From assembly GCF_037479095.1 (NCBI RefSeq), contig NZ_JBBGZW010000001.1, forward strand, positions 1,612,001 to 1,676,000: a stretch of DNA of 64,000 bases, read 5' to 3'. Positions 1 through 9,495 of this stretch are shown in pieces. Position 1 is the first letter of the stretch; the number at the start of each line of letters is the position of its first letter. A program made the position numbers and the translations under genes. The notes under the pieces were generated by a model. That model was not told the origin of the DNA, did not search any database, and was given only the letters and a program-made list of their open reading frames with translations. This DNA comes from Pantoea nemavictus. Lineage in GTDB: Bacteria > Pseudomonadota > Gammaproteobacteria > Enterobacterales > Enterobacteriaceae.

Positions 1-578
1 ACCATATCGTCGGCTATGTCGATTCCAAAGAGCTGCTGCTGCGCGTGCTCGGCAATCAGAGCCTGACGCTCAACAGCGGCGTGCAGATTCGCTCCGCACT
101 GATTGTGCCGGACACCTTGACGCTCTCCGAAGCGCTGGAGAGCTTCAAAACCGCCGGTGAAGACTTCGCGGTGATCATGAACGAATATGCGCTGGTGGTG
201 GGTATTATTACGCTGAATGACGTGATGACCACGCTGATGGGCGACCTTGTAGGGCAAGGTCAGGAAGAGCAGATTGTGGCGCGTGATGAGAATTCATGGC
301 TGGTGGAAGGCGGTACGCCTATTGATGACGTGATGCGCGTGCTGGATATCGATGACTTCCCGCAGTCAGGCAACTACGAAACCATCGGCGGCTTCATGAT
401 GTATATGCTGCGCAAGATTCCGAAGCGTACCGATTTTGTGAAGTTTTCCGGCTATAAATTCGAAGTGGTGGATATTGATAGCTATCGCATCGACCAGCTG
501 CTGGTGACGCGCATTGATGAACGTCCGCCGGTGCTGAATGTGACGAAGAGTGCGCTGGATGAATCGGAGTCGTCGTAG
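1..578 (+). CDS. paeA: PaeA/YtfL polyamine exporter, C-terminal part
   Basis: The 5' end lies outside the window; the reading frame is open from base 3. What remains is the end of one CBS domain, a second CBS domain (around the VMNEYALVVGIITLNDVM-like stretch) and a C-terminal CorC_HlyC domain ending in YRIDQLLVTRID. This domain order and the neighbours ytfK, ytfJ and cysQ fit the inner-membrane protein YtfL, renamed PaeA because it is required for cadaverine and putrescine export. The N-terminal DUF21 membrane domain is not visible here. Family membership is clear; the polyamine role is carried over from E. coli and Salmonella. Confidence 0.9.
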   Translation, partial: HIVGYVDSKELLLRVLGNQSLTLNSGVQIRSALIVPDTLTLSEALESFKTAGEDFAVIMNEYALVVGIITLNDVMTTLMGDLVGQGQEEQIVARDENSWLVEGGTPIDDVMRVLDIDDFPQSGNYETIGGFMMYMLRKIPKRTDFVKFSGYKFEVVDIDSYRIDQLLVTRIDERPPVLNVTKSALDESESS

Positions 579-623
579 GGTCGCCATTCATGACATCTAA
601 CACATCAATCGCACAAAAACTGA

Positions 624-646
624 GGGCGCCATCGGCGCCCTTTCTT
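624..646. terminator. bidirectional intrinsic terminator
   Basis: A 7-bp stem GGGCGCC/GGCGCCC with loop ATC is followed by TTTCTT on the plus strand. On the minus strand the same hairpin is followed by TCAGTTTTT. It sits between the convergent genes paeA and ytfK and could end both transcripts. Confidence 0.7.
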
Positions 647-654
647 ATGCTTAC

Positions 655-861
655 TTAGTTGTACTCGGCTTGCAGTCGCAGCACCTGGCGATTGATTTCT
701 GACATCACGCTGAGATGCTGTTTGTCTTTGACGCGTGGCAACATCACTTTGCCTTTATCGAACTCGAACGCGCCCACATCCTTGATGTACAACCTTCCTC
801 TAAATAGCGTTTTTACATATTTCGCAATTTGCAGCGGATTATAGCGCTGGAAGATCTTCAT
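655..861 (-). CDS. ytfK: YtfK, SpoT-activating stress protein
   Basis: A 68-residue protein of DUF1107 (YtfK family), full length compared with the E. coli protein. In E. coli YtfK binds SpoT and shifts it towards (p)ppGpp synthesis during phosphate or fatty-acid starvation. It is basic in its N-terminal half and has no membrane segment. The start has a good ribosome-binding site (AGGAG, 8 bases upstream). It is divergent from ytfJ and convergent with paeA, as in E. coli. The 313 bases upstream contain no other gene. I looked for a Pho box there and found only a poor match. Confidence 0.9.
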   Translation of the reverse strand: MKIFQRYNPLQIAKYVKTLFRGRLYIKDVGAFEFDKGKVMLPRVKDKQHLSVMSEINRQVLRLQAEYN

Positions 862-995
862 GCTGTTTAACTCCTAAAATGTTTAATACGCTCCGTCGTA
901 ACCAAATTTGGTACGAACCCATGAAGCGCAAATGAGGCATAACTATAGAGCATCCTTTCTTACCAATGTTCCGAAAAGGTGAATTTTTTACTGAA

Positions 996-1025
996 TTGAC
1001 ACATCATTACAGAATACTCTGTTAT
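996..1025 (+). promoter_or_regulatory. candidate sigma-70 promoter for ytfJ
   Basis: A perfect -35 TTGACA (996-1001) is followed after 18 bases by TGTTAT, a 4/6 match to the -10 consensus. It lies about 150 bases upstream of ytfJ in the 313-base ytfK/ytfJ gap. The remainder of that gap is AT-rich and shows nothing else I can name. Confidence 0.4.
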
Positions 1026-1174
1026 CAGCCTCACGAAACCCAGTATAAACCTTCACTCATTATGGAATTGTGGCATAGGTTGCAAACCTGTTAACTCATT
1101 GCGACAGACGCATCATCCACGCCTAATATTGCAGGAACATGAACAACTGGTCGGATCACCAAGGAGTTTGAAAA

Positions 1175-1735
1175 ATGCGTTTGGTACACTCTGTGATAGC
1201 ACTGGCACTCCTCCCTGTCCTGGCATCGGCACAGGCATTCAAACTGGGTGAACGCGTACCCGCCGTTGGCGTTAACGACAGAGGAGAGCTGGTTTATCAA
1301 CAAGATAAAGATAAGTTTAGCTACAAATCCTGGAATAGCGCGCAGCTGAGTGGAAAAGTTCGCGTCATCTTGCATATTGCTGGCCGATCTTCCGCTAAGG
1401 AGCAGAATGCCGCGCTGATTGAAGCCATTAAAGCCGCCCATCTGCCGCACGACCGTTATCAAACCACCACCATCGTTAATACCGACGATGCCATTCCCGG
1501 CACCAGCATGTTTGTGCGCAGCAGTATTGAGAGCAACAAGCAACAGTATCCGTGGTCGCAGTTTATCGTCGATAGCAACGGCAGCGCGCGTCAGGCCTGG
1601 CAGCTGGAGAAAGGCGGTTCAGCCATTGTGGTGTTGGATAACACCGCACACGTGCGCTACGTCAAAGATGGTCCGCTCACGCAGGATGAAGTGCAGCAGG
1701 CGATGAAGCTGATTCATGAGTTATTGCAGAAGTGA
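1175..1735 (+). CDS. ytfJ: YtfJ family periplasmic protein
   Basis: A 186-residue protein with a clear signal peptide (about residues 1-20, cleavage near ASAQA) and a YtfJ/HI0045 domain, which is predicted to have a thioredoxin-like fold but lacks a CXXC pair. The function is unknown; the E. coli homologue is periplasmic. The ATG at 1175 has an AAGGAG site 8 bases upstream. It is convergent with cysQ and the two are separated by a perfect palindrome. No gene partner suggests a role. Confidence 0.88.
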   Translation: MRLVHSVIALALLPVLASAQAFKLGERVPAVGVNDRGELVYQQDKDKFSYKSWNSAQLSGKVRVILHIAGRSSAKEQNAALIEAIKAAHLPHDRYQTTTIVNTDDAIPGTSMFVRSSIESNKQQYPWSQFIVDSNGSARQAWQLEKGGSAIVVLDNTAHVRYVKDGPLTQDEVQQAMKLIHELLQK

Positions 1736-1785
1736 GTGGCGTAAAGTCGATCAGATAAGCACCGCATCAAATCATTGCACATTCC

Positions 1786-1813
1786 GTAGCGGCGCGATTT
1801 ATCGCGCCGCTAC
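1786..1813. repeat. palindrome with 13-bp arms (REP-like unit)
   Basis: The arms GTAGCGGCGCGAT and ATCGCGCCGCTAC are perfect reverse complements separated by TT. It lies between the 3' ends of ytfJ and cysQ, so the hairpin could also end or protect both transcripts. It lacks a long T run. A second palindrome with the same layout (GC-rich arms, AT-rich centre) is at 14279-14298. Confidence 0.6.
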
Positions 1814-1818
1814 AAATA

Positions 1819-2565
1819 TTAAAACAGCGAAACGCGGAAGCCGGGATTGAGAAACGATTCGCGCGGCGTGTAATCAAGGGTTTTGCCCTGCCAATCGTGC
1901 ACATGCGCACCGGCCGCAATCGCCACCGCGTGTCCTGCGCCGGTATCCCAAATGTTGGTTGGCCCAAAGCGCGGATAGAGCTGTGCGGCACCTTCGGCTA
2001 CCAGGCAGAACTTCAGCGAAGAGCCGATCGCGGTAGTTTGATGCTCACCCAGCTGATGCAGATACTCTTGCAGCTCTTTATCACTATCAAAATGCGAGCG
2101 ACTCACCACCACTAACGGCGGACGCGCTTCACGTGCATGAATCTGCGTTCGCTCACCCTTCACCTCTTTCCACGCTTTGTTATCTGCAGCGGAATACATG
2201 ACGCCCAACACCGGCGCATAAACTACGCCCAACACCGGCTTACCCTTGTCGATCAGCGCAATATTCACCGTAAATTCACCGTTGCGTTTGATGAACTCCT
2301 TGGTGCCATCCAGCGGATCGACCAGCCAGTATTTCTGCCAGTGCTGGCGCACGTCCCAGCTCGGCGGATCCTCTTCAGACAGCACCGGCACATCCGGAGA
2401 AAGCGTCGCCAGCCCCTGTAAAATCACGCGATGTGCGGCGAGATCGGCCGCCGTGACCGGCGAATCATCTGACTTGCGGGCCACATCCACCGGCTCAGCG
2501 CCGTTATACACCTGCATAATGGCATCACCCGCTTCGCGCGCCAGCTGACAAATTTTATCTAACAT
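1819..2565 (-). CDS. cysQ: 3'(2'),5'-bisphosphate nucleotidase CysQ
   Basis: A 248-residue member of the inositol-monophosphatase-like family, close to the usual E. coli length. The metal-binding motifs are intact: the acidic EED segment (about residues 60-62), [11 protein letters not shown] (motif A) and WDTGAGHAV near the C-terminus (motif B). CysQ hydrolyses 3'-phosphoadenosine 5'-phosphate, a by-product of sulfate assimilation, to AMP. It is cytoplasmic or loosely membrane-associated. It is divergent from cpdB, another nucleotide phosphatase gene, as in E. coli. Confidence 0.95.
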   Translation of the reverse strand: MLDKICQLAREAGDAIMQVYNGAEPVDVARKSDDSPVTAADLAAHRVILQGLATLSPDVPVLSEEDPPSWDVRQHWQKYWLVDPLDGTKEFIKRNGEFTVNIALIDKGKPVLGVVYAPVLGVMYSAADNKAWKEVKGERTQIHAREARPPLVVVSRSHFDSDKELQEYLHQLGEHQTTAIGSSLKFCLVAEGAAQLYPRFGPTNIWDTGAGHAVAIAAGAHVHDWQGKTLDYTPRESFLNPGFRVSLF

Positions 2566-2680
2566 TATTTACCTCTTTTCCGCTGATTCTGCCTGTCAGA
2601 CACCAACAGCCAATCTGTATTCATTTTAGCAGTTGTGTTTCGACAGCCTGCGACTGCGCGATCTGCTACGGCAATGTATA

Positions 2681-2695
2681 TGATTATCAATATCA
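2681..2695. promoter_or_regulatory. Fur-box-like 15-mer
   Basis: TGATTATCAATATCA matches 12 of 14 informative bases of the 7-1-7 Fur consensus TGATAATnATTATCA. It lies in the cysQ/cpdB divergent region, 115 bases from the cysQ start and 163 from the cpdB start. Neither gene is usually considered iron-regulated, so this is a sequence match only. Confidence 0.35.
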
Positions 2696-2858
2696 TAGTT
2701 CAAAGGCATCGGCTATGGCGGGATGCTGAATAGGTTTATGCGGAAGACAGTTGGCAAAAATTAGATGAAAGTCCGAGTCCCATCACAAATTGAAATGATA
2801 ATTCGTCATGGTTTTACATTATTTTGAGAGGCCCATTGGACTGAACAAGGAGCAAGCG

Positions 2859-4805
2859 ATGTTCAAAGCGAGCATGTCGTTATTGGCACTCGGTATTACA
2901 GCCGCCACGGTACAGGCTGCCACGGTAGATCTGCGTATTCTGGAAACGACCGATCTGCATAGCAATATGATGGATTTCGATTACTACAAAGATACGCCAA
3001 CCGAGAAGTTTGGCCTGGTGCGCACCGCGACCTTGATCCAGCAAGCACGCGCCGAAGCGAAGAACAGCGTGCTGGTCGATAACGGCGATATCATTCAGGG
3101 CAGTCCACTGGGTGATTACATGACGGCGAAAGGGCTAAAACCGGGTGAGGTACATCCGGTTTATAAAGCGATGAATATGCTGGATTACGCGGTTGGTAAC
3201 CTTGGCAATCACGAATTCAATTATGGTTTACCGTATCTGCAAAGCGCGCTGGCCGGTGCGCGCTTCCCTTACGTCAATGCCAATATTATCGATGAAAAGA
3301 GCGGCAAACCGCTGTTTACTCCCTACTTAATTAAGGAAACCACGGTTACCGACCGCGACGGTACGTCGCACCGCTTAAAAATTGGTTACATCGGCTTCGT
3401 TCCCCCCCAGATTATGGTGTGGGATCGCAACAATCTGCAGGGAAAAGTGCGGGTTGATGACATCACTGAAACAGCGAAGCGCTATGTGCCGGAAATGCGC
3501 GCAAAAGGTGCTGAAATAATCGTCGCTATTCCACACTCCGGATTAAGCAGCGAACCCTATCACGCTATGGCGGAGAACTCGGTTTATTACCTCAGCCAGG
3601 TTCCAGGCATCAACGCCATTATGTTCGGCCATGCCCATGCCGTGTTTCCGAGCAAAGAGTTCGCCGCCATAAAAGGGGCTGATATTGCACAAGGCACATT
3701 GAATGGGGTTCCCGCCGTCATGCCCGGCATGTGGGGCGATCATCTCGGCGTGGTGGATTTAGTGCTGAATAATGACGGCGGCAAATGGCAGGTAGCGCAG
3801 GGCAAAGCTGAAGCACGTCCGATTTATGACAGCGCGGCGAAAAAATCCCTGGCGGCTGAAGATGCCAATCTGGTGAAAGTACTGGCGCAGGATCATCGCG
3901 CTACGCGTGAGTTTGTTGCTAAGCCGATCGGCAAATCCGCCGACGTAATGTACAGCTATTTGTCGCTAGTGCAGGACGATCCTACAGTACAGATCGTTAA
4001 TAACGCGCAGCGCGCTTACGTAGAGCACTTTATTCAGGGCGATCCCGATCTTGGCCGCCTGCCGGTGCTCTCTGCCGCCGCACCGTTCAAAGCCGGTGGC
4101 CGTAAGAACGATCCCGCCAGCTATGTCGAAGTGGAGAAAGGTAATCTCACCTTCCGTAACGCTGCCGATCTCTATCTCTATCCCAATACGTTGGTGGTGA
4201 TGAAAGTCAGCGGTGCGCAGGTGAAGGAGTGGCTGGAGTGTTCTGCCGCGCAGTTTAATCAGATCGATGCGCACAGCAGCAAGCCGCAATCACTGATCAA
4301 CTGGGACTTCCGCACCTATAACTTCGATGTGATCGATGGTGTGCAGTACCAAATCGATGTGACGCAACCGGCACGCTACGATGCGGAATGTACGCTAATC
4401 AATAAAGAGGCCTCACGTATCAAGGACCTCATTTGGCAAGGCAAGCCGATTGATCCCAACGCCACCTTCCTGGTCGCCACCAACAACTATCGCGCGTACG
4501 GCGGTAAGTTTGCCGGCACCGGCGATAAGTATGTCGCGTTCGCATCACCGGATGAGAACCGCTCGGTGGTTGCCGCCTATATCAGCAGTGAAACCAAAGC
4601 GCACGGCGAGGTGAAACCGCAGGCGGATCACAACTGGCGCCTGGCACCGATTAGCAGCACCACGCCGCTGGATATCCGTTTTGAGACCGCGCCCGGCGCG
4701 AAAGCGACGAAATTTATCGAGCAGCATGCCGATTACCCGATGAAAGCGGTGGGCAGCGATGAGATAGGTTTTGCGTTGTGGCAGGTAGATTTACAGAAGA
4801 AGTGA
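2859..4805 (+). CDS. cpdB: periplasmic 2',3'-cyclic-nucleotide 2'-phosphodiesterase/3'-nucleotidase
   Basis: The chosen start is ATG 2859, preceded by AAGGAG and beginning a normal signal peptide ([20 protein letters not shown]). This gives 648 residues against 647 in E. coli. An upstream in-frame ATG at 2808 would bury the signal peptide. The N-terminal metallophosphatase domain has [28 protein letters not shown] and GHAHAVF metal-binding motifs. A 5'-nucleotidase C-terminal domain follows. CpdB degrades extracellular cyclic and 3' nucleotides so the nucleosides can be scavenged. Confidence 0.95.
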   Translation: MFKASMSLLALGITAATVQAATVDLRILETTDLHSNMMDFDYYKDTPTEKFGLVRTATLIQQARAEAKNSVLVDNGDIIQGSPLGDYMTAKGLKPGEVHPVYKAMNMLDYAVGNLGNHEFNYGLPYLQSALAGARFPYVNANIIDEKSGKPLFTPYLIKETTVTDRDGTSHRLKIGYIGFVPPQIMVWDRNNLQGKVRVDDITETAKRYVPEMRAKGAEIIVAIPHSGLSSEPYHAMAENSVYYLSQVPGINAIMFGHAHAVFPSKEFAAIKGADIAQGTLNGVPAVMPGMWGDHLGVVDLVLNNDGGKWQVAQGKAEARPIYDSAAKKSLAAEDANLVKVLAQDHRATREFVAKPIGKSADVMYSYLSLVQDDPTVQIVNNAQRAYVEHFIQGDPDLGRLPVLSAAAPFKAGGRKNDPASYVEVEKGNLTFRNAADLYLYPNTLVVMKVSGAQVKEWLECSAAQFNQIDAHSSKPQSLINWDFRTYNFDVIDGVQYQIDVTQPARYDAECTLINKEASRIKDLIWQGKPIDPNATFLVATNNYRAYGGKFAGTGDKYVAFASPDENRSVVAAYISSETKAHGEVKPQADHNWRLAPISSTTPLDIRFETAPGAKATKFIEQHADYPMKAVGSDEIGFALWQVDLQKK

Positions 4806-4810
4806 CGATC

Positions 4811-4832
4811 AAGGGCGGCGAGTGCCGCCCTT
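4811..4832. terminator. hairpin between cpdB and fklB
   Basis: A 9-bp perfect stem AAGGGCGGC/GCCGCCCTT with a GAGT loop lies between the convergent cpdB and fklB 3' ends. The T-rich tail is weak on the plus strand (AAGTGCTT) and short on the minus strand, so efficiency is uncertain. Confidence 0.55.
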
Positions 4833-4838
4833 AAGTGC

Positions 4839-5459
4839 TTACAGAATTTCCAGCAGCTCAACTTCAAACACCAGGGTGCTGAATGGCGGGATGGATGCGC
4901 CAGCACCGCGCTCGCCGTAAGCGAGGTTGTGTGGAATCGCCAGTTCCCATTTGGAGCCAACCGGCATCAGGGTCAACGCTTCAATCCAGCCCGCGATAAC
5001 ACCGCTCACTGGGAATTCCGCCGGCTCGCCACGTGCAACCGAGCTGTCAAATACGGTGCCATCGATCAGTTTACCGGTGTAATGCACACGGACGCGATCC
5101 TGACGTGATGGGATCGGGCCATCGCCTTGGGTGATGACGCTGAACTGCAGACCGGTTTCGGTGCTGCTCACGCCTTCGCGCTGCGCATTCTGCTCAAGGA
5201 AAGTCTGACCTTCTGCCGCCATTGCTTCTACGCGTTCACGACGCACACCTTCAGCGCGCTCGTGCACTTCACGCAGGGCGCGATGTACCACATCAACCGG
5301 GACGGCCGGTGAGTTCCCTTCCAGCGCGTCGCGCAGGCCGGCGAGCAGTGCTTCCGGCTGCAGACCCTGCAGTCCAGACTCTTGCAGCTGCTGGCCTACC
5401 TGTAAACCGATACCGTAACTTGCTTGTGATTCGACGCTGTCGAATGAAGGGGTCGTCAT
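4839..5459 (-). CDS. fklB: FKBP-type peptidyl-prolyl isomerase FklB (FKBP22)
   Basis: A 206-residue protein with an N-terminal helical dimerisation domain (about 1-100) and a C-terminal FKBP domain (about 118-206) containing [16 protein letters not shown], the VIAGWIEAL active-site segment and LAYGERGAG. It catalyses proline cis-trans isomerisation and acts as a folding helper. There is no signal peptide, so it is cytoplasmic. An AAGGAA site precedes the ATG. In E. coli cycA lies between fklB and cpdB; here it is absent. Confidence 0.95.
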   Translation of the reverse strand: MTTPSFDSVESQASYGIGLQVGQQLQESGLQGLQPEALLAGLRDALEGNSPAVPVDVVHRALREVHERAEGVRRERVEAMAAEGQTFLEQNAQREGVSSTETGLQFSVITQGDGPIPSRQDRVRVHYTGKLIDGTVFDSSVARGEPAEFPVSGVIAGWIEALTLMPVGSKWELAIPHNLAYGERGAGASIPPFSTLVFEVELLEIL

Positions 5460-5675
5460 CTTGATTCCTTAATCCCGGAGAAAAATAGAACCGGCAGCAT
5501 ACCAGCGCGGGCGGCTGGCGTAAAATCTCGCGCGCCGCAGATGACATTTCTCAGGGAAAGAGAAACAATACACCGGTCAAATTTTTCAATGCTGCCAGGC
5601 ACTTCCCGTCTGCATTGCTCATACTATAGCTGTGGCGAGGTTTTCACCTGCCACCGTCGAAACAAGAGAGAATAC

Positions 5676-6329
5676 ATGGGCCAGATTGCCCCACGACGTC
5701 GCAGGACGCGCGCACCGCGTACTTTATTACCTTGGTTGCAACGTTGGCTGCCGCGCATTACGCGCCAAACTGCCAGCGAGGAGGATTCACGAATGGCTTC
5801 CGAACACCCTTCCCGCATTCCCGCCGCACTGCAACGTGTCTGGCATCTGTTGGACAATGTGCGCTGGATGGACCCGCTGCCCGCTCTGCATCGTCGCGGC
5901 ATTGTGATTGCGCTGCTGGTGCTGCTGCTGGCGTTTCTCTGGCCGAGCAGTACGCCGCAATACCCGGTTGAGCGTCCGGCGGACAATACCGCTAAAGAAG
6001 TGCCGATGCAGGCGGAGATTTACGATAATAATCAATCGCAGAACACGCCGCCGAAAACCGATTCGCAGGGCGAATGGCGCACCTATAACGTGGCGTCAGG
6101 CCAGACGCTGGCGCAGCTGTTCCGCGATAATAATCTGCCGGTGAACGATGTGTTTGCCATGGCGCGTGTCGAAGGTGATGGGCAGCCGTTGAGCGCGTTG
6201 CAGAATGGTCAGCAGGTGAAGATTCGTCAGAATGCGCAAGGCGAGGTGACAGGCTTAACGGTGGATGGCAGTAACGGTCCGGTGCTGTTTACCCGTCAGC
6301 CGGATGGCAGTTTTATCCGCGCCCAGTAA
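5676..6329 (+). CDS. ytfB: OapA/YtfB family cell-division-associated protein
   Basis: A 217-residue single-pass protein. A basic cytoplasmic part is followed by a membrane segment (IVIALLVLLLAFLW), a Q/N-rich linker and a C-terminal OapA (LysM-like) domain (GEWRTYNVASGQTLAQLF to the end). E. coli YtfB localises to the septum and binds glycan strands. The start is debatable: ATG 5676 keeps an Arg-rich extension of 39 residues, while ATG 5793 has GAGGAGG just upstream and aligns with the E. coli start. I list the longer form because the frame is open and codon use looks coding. Confidence 0.82.
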   Translation: MGQIAPRRRRTRAPRTLLPWLQRWLPRITRQTASEEDSRMASEHPSRIPAALQRVWHLLDNVRWMDPLPALHRRGIVIALLVLLLAFLWPSSTPQYPVERPADNTAKEVPMQAEIYDNNQSQNTPPKTDSQGEWRTYNVASGQTLAQLFRDNNLPVNDVFAMARVEGDGQPLSALQNGQQVKIRQNAQGEVTGLTVDGSNGPVLFTRQPDGSFIRAQ

Positions 6330-6345
6330 AACGCAGAAACAAAAA

Positions 6346-6368
6346 CGCCGGCACAAGGCCGGCGCTTT
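6346..6368 (+). terminator. intrinsic terminator of ytfB
   Basis: A 7-bp stem CGCCGGC/GCCGGCG with loop ACAAG is followed by CTTTCG, 17 bases after the ytfB stop. Confidence 0.6.
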
Positions 6369-6380
6369 CGCATTACCGAG

Positions 6381-6504
6381 TATACTCGTCATAATCCAGG
6401 TTACAGATGCGTTGGCTACGCTCATTCACCCCAGTCACTTACCGGAGTAAGCTCAGGGGATTCATTCCCTTGCCGCCTTCCTGCACCTTGAATTATATAG
6501 AGTA
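6381..6504. repeat. ERIC element (copy 1)
   Basis: About 124 bases matching the enterobacterial repetitive intergenic consensus. It holds the core CACCCCAGTCACTTAC, GTAAGCTCAGGGGATTCA and the end TGCCGCCTTCCTGCA. The outer arms (TACTCGTCATAAT and ATTATATAGAGTA) are roughly complementary. It lies between the convergent ytfB and rplI genes, so it would be in the 3' part of the rplI transcript. Confidence 0.9.
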
Positions 6505-6508
6505 ACAA

Positions 6509-6970
<462 letters not shown>

Positions 6971-6997
6971 TTAAAGTCGTTAATGGACAACTACCGA

Positions 6998-7547
<550 letters not shown>

Positions 7548-7553
7548 GTCGGA

Positions 7554-8076
<523 letters not shown>

Positions 8077-8082
8077 CGCGTA

Positions 8083-8111
8083 ATCATACTGGCGTCCTTG
8101 CGGAAACTCAA
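8083..8111 (-). promoter_or_regulatory. sigma-70 promoter of rpsF-priB-rpsR-rplI
   Basis: On the minus strand TTGAGT and TATGAT are separated by 17 bases, each a 5/6 match to consensus, about 130 bases upstream of rpsF. The 224 bases to its right (8112-8335), up to the next gene, are AT-rich and hold no other feature I can identify. Confidence 0.65.
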
Positions 8112-8335
8112 GCGCACAATTCATCAAAGGGCGACTATCGTGCCAGTTAATATGGCTTTTTGTGCTTAGTGATGTGCTTCAGTAAGTTAGAGAGTGTTTC
8201 ATCAAATTCTCTGAAAAAAGCGTTCAACAGGACGATCTGGCGGCAAGTTGGTTAAGAACTACACTAGTTACAGGCGCCACGATTTAACTTTTTCGTAACG
8301 TCTGAGAGTGTAATCCCTGAAGTGAGGAGTCGATT

Positions 8336-8545
8336 ATGAAAACCATCATTATCGCCACTTTACTGGGTCTCTTCCTGTCTACCCCCGCGCTTGCCAGCTC
8401 CGCTGACTTTGCACAGCAGATGAGAAGTCACAGCAGCAACGCGGCGTCAGGCTATGTCTACGTTAATCGGTTGGATGCGCCTGCTAGCAGTAACCCAGTC
8501 AGTGCCAATACCAGCGCCGCCGAACGGTTGTCATCGCAACTATAG
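8336..8545 (+). CDS. small secreted protein of unknown function
   Basis: A 69-residue protein with a textbook signal peptide (MKTIIIATLLGLFLSTPALA, cleavage after ALA), leaving a mature peptide of about 49 residues rich in Ser, Ala and Asn with no Cys. A GTGAGGAG ribosome-binding site lies 7 bases before the ATG and an intrinsic terminator follows, so it looks like a real one-gene unit. I do not recognise the family; it has no DUF1471 motif although DUF1471 genes sit at this place in E. coli (yjfY). Confidence 0.7.
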   Translation: MKTIIIATLLGLFLSTPALASSADFAQQMRSHSSNAASGYVYVNRLDAPASSNPVSANTSAAERLSSQL

Positions 8546-8556
8546 TCCGGCTAAAC

Positions 8557-8590
8557 GGGCTGGCGCCAATCACGCCAACCCGCATTTTTA
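8557..8590 (+). terminator. intrinsic terminator after the small secreted protein gene
   Basis: Stem GGGCTGGCG/CGCCAACCC (one mismatch) is followed by GCATTTTTA. It overlaps the last bases of the convergent yjfP gene. Confidence 0.7.
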
Positions 8591-9337
8591 TAAATGATGT
8601 TTAAAGAAACTGACCAGCGCGGTCAGGGCCGAAGGCGTGATCTTGTGGCCAATATTTTTTTCAGAAAGTGAGGTCATTTGCTGATCGAGCCCCGCCTCGC
8701 GTAACGCTTTCTCCAACCGTACCGTTTCGGCAAACGGCACCACTTCATCCGCTTCCCCGTGCCACAGCAATAATGGCCGATTCGACAGTTTGTCTAACTG
8801 TTCACTGGGATCGTACGGGGCTAGCGGCGCTAGACGCGCGGCAAAGGTCTCTTTCTGCTCAGGCGTGCGCGCCACCAGCGGCGGGAACAGCGTATGACTC
8901 AGTTGCATGAAATAGCCGGAGCCCATCAAACACGCCACGCTGTGAATCTGCGGATAGCGCGCCATCGCCCCCAACGCGGTCATGCCGCCCATCGATGCAC
9001 CCGCCACGGCAAAACGCTCATCGGCAACCCAGTCATTCTCACGCAGCGCCGCTTCCAGCAACGCCACTTCATCAATGTTCTTTTTAAGAATGTCCCAGAA
9101 GTGCGTCATACGCAGTTCGGTATCGCCGTTATAGCGCGCGCCGTGCATATCAGCATCGGGCATGATCACGCGAAAACCCGCCTGCGCTAGCGCCACGGCA
9201 AAGTAGCTATAAACCTCTTTCGATGAGGTAAACCCGTGATAAAACAACACCGTCGGCAAGCGCGCCTGGCGCTGCCCGGCCGGTGCTGCGTGAATACATT
9301 CGATGCCCGCCAGATTCTCCGTCGCCAACTCAATCAT
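8588..9337 (-). CDS. yjfP: alpha/beta-hydrolase esterase YjfP
   Basis: A 249-residue serine hydrolase. The oxyanion segment FYHGFTSSKE, the nucleophile elbow GASMGG (Ser in GxSxG) and the LLWHGEADEVVPF acid and C-terminal GHKITP histidine regions are present. E. coli YjfP is a carboxylesterase of unclear physiological substrate. I chose ATG 9337, which matches the E. coli N-terminus and has GGAGG 5 bases upstream. A longer in-frame start at 9409 would add a spurious hydrophobic leader. A Fur-box-like sequence ends 12 bases before this start. Confidence 0.88.
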   Translation of the reverse strand: MIELATENLAGIECIHAAPAGQRQARLPTVLFYHGFTSSKEVYSYFAVALAQAGFRVIMPDADMHGARYNGDTELRMTHFWDILKKNIDEVALLEAALRENDWVADERFAVAGASMGGMTALGAMARYPQIHSVACLMGSGYFMQLSHTLFPPLVARTPEQKETFAARLAPLAPYDPSEQLDKLSNRPLLLWHGEADEVVPFAETVRLEKALREAGLDQQMTSLSEKNIGHKITPSALTALVSFFKHHL

Positions 9338-9348
9338 ATCGCCTCCAT

Positions 9349-9363
9349 TGAGAATGATTATCA
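9349..9363. promoter_or_regulatory. strong Fur-box-like site upstream of yjfP
   Basis: TGAGAATGATTATCA matches 13 of 14 informative positions of the 7-1-7 Fur consensus. It lies 12-26 bases upstream of the yjfP ATG, adjoining its ribosome-binding site, and 133 bases upstream of the divergent chemoreceptor gene. Fur would be expected to block yjfP transcription when iron is plentiful. Confidence 0.55.
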
Positions 9364-9410
9364 CTGGAATCAGTGTAAGCGCTGCCGAACAAAATGCGAG
9401 CCACTTCACA

Positions 9411-9437
9411 TTAAGTTTGAATAATTTCTGCCCTAAA
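9411..9437 (+). promoter_or_regulatory. candidate sigma-28 (FliA) promoter of the chemoreceptor gene
   Basis: TTAAGTTT and GCCCTAAA are separated by exactly 11 bases. The flagellar sigma-28 consensus is TAAAGTTT-N11-GCCGATAA, giving 7/8 and 5/8 matches. The site lies about 60 bases upstream of the chemoreceptor ATG, a normal place for a late flagellar gene promoter. Confidence 0.55.
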
Positions 9438-9495
9438 CATTTAGCCCTTTTTGCCGTTGATCTTGTACCCCTTCAATAATCTCAAAAGGTACTTT

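Noticed and set aside
1004..1021. Possible Pho box upstream of ytfK
   Set aside because: The two CTGT-type half-sites are offset by one base and several positions mismatch.
2808..2858. Upstream start for cpdB
   Set aside because: It would place 17 residues before a normal signal peptide, and AAGGAG precedes ATG 2859.
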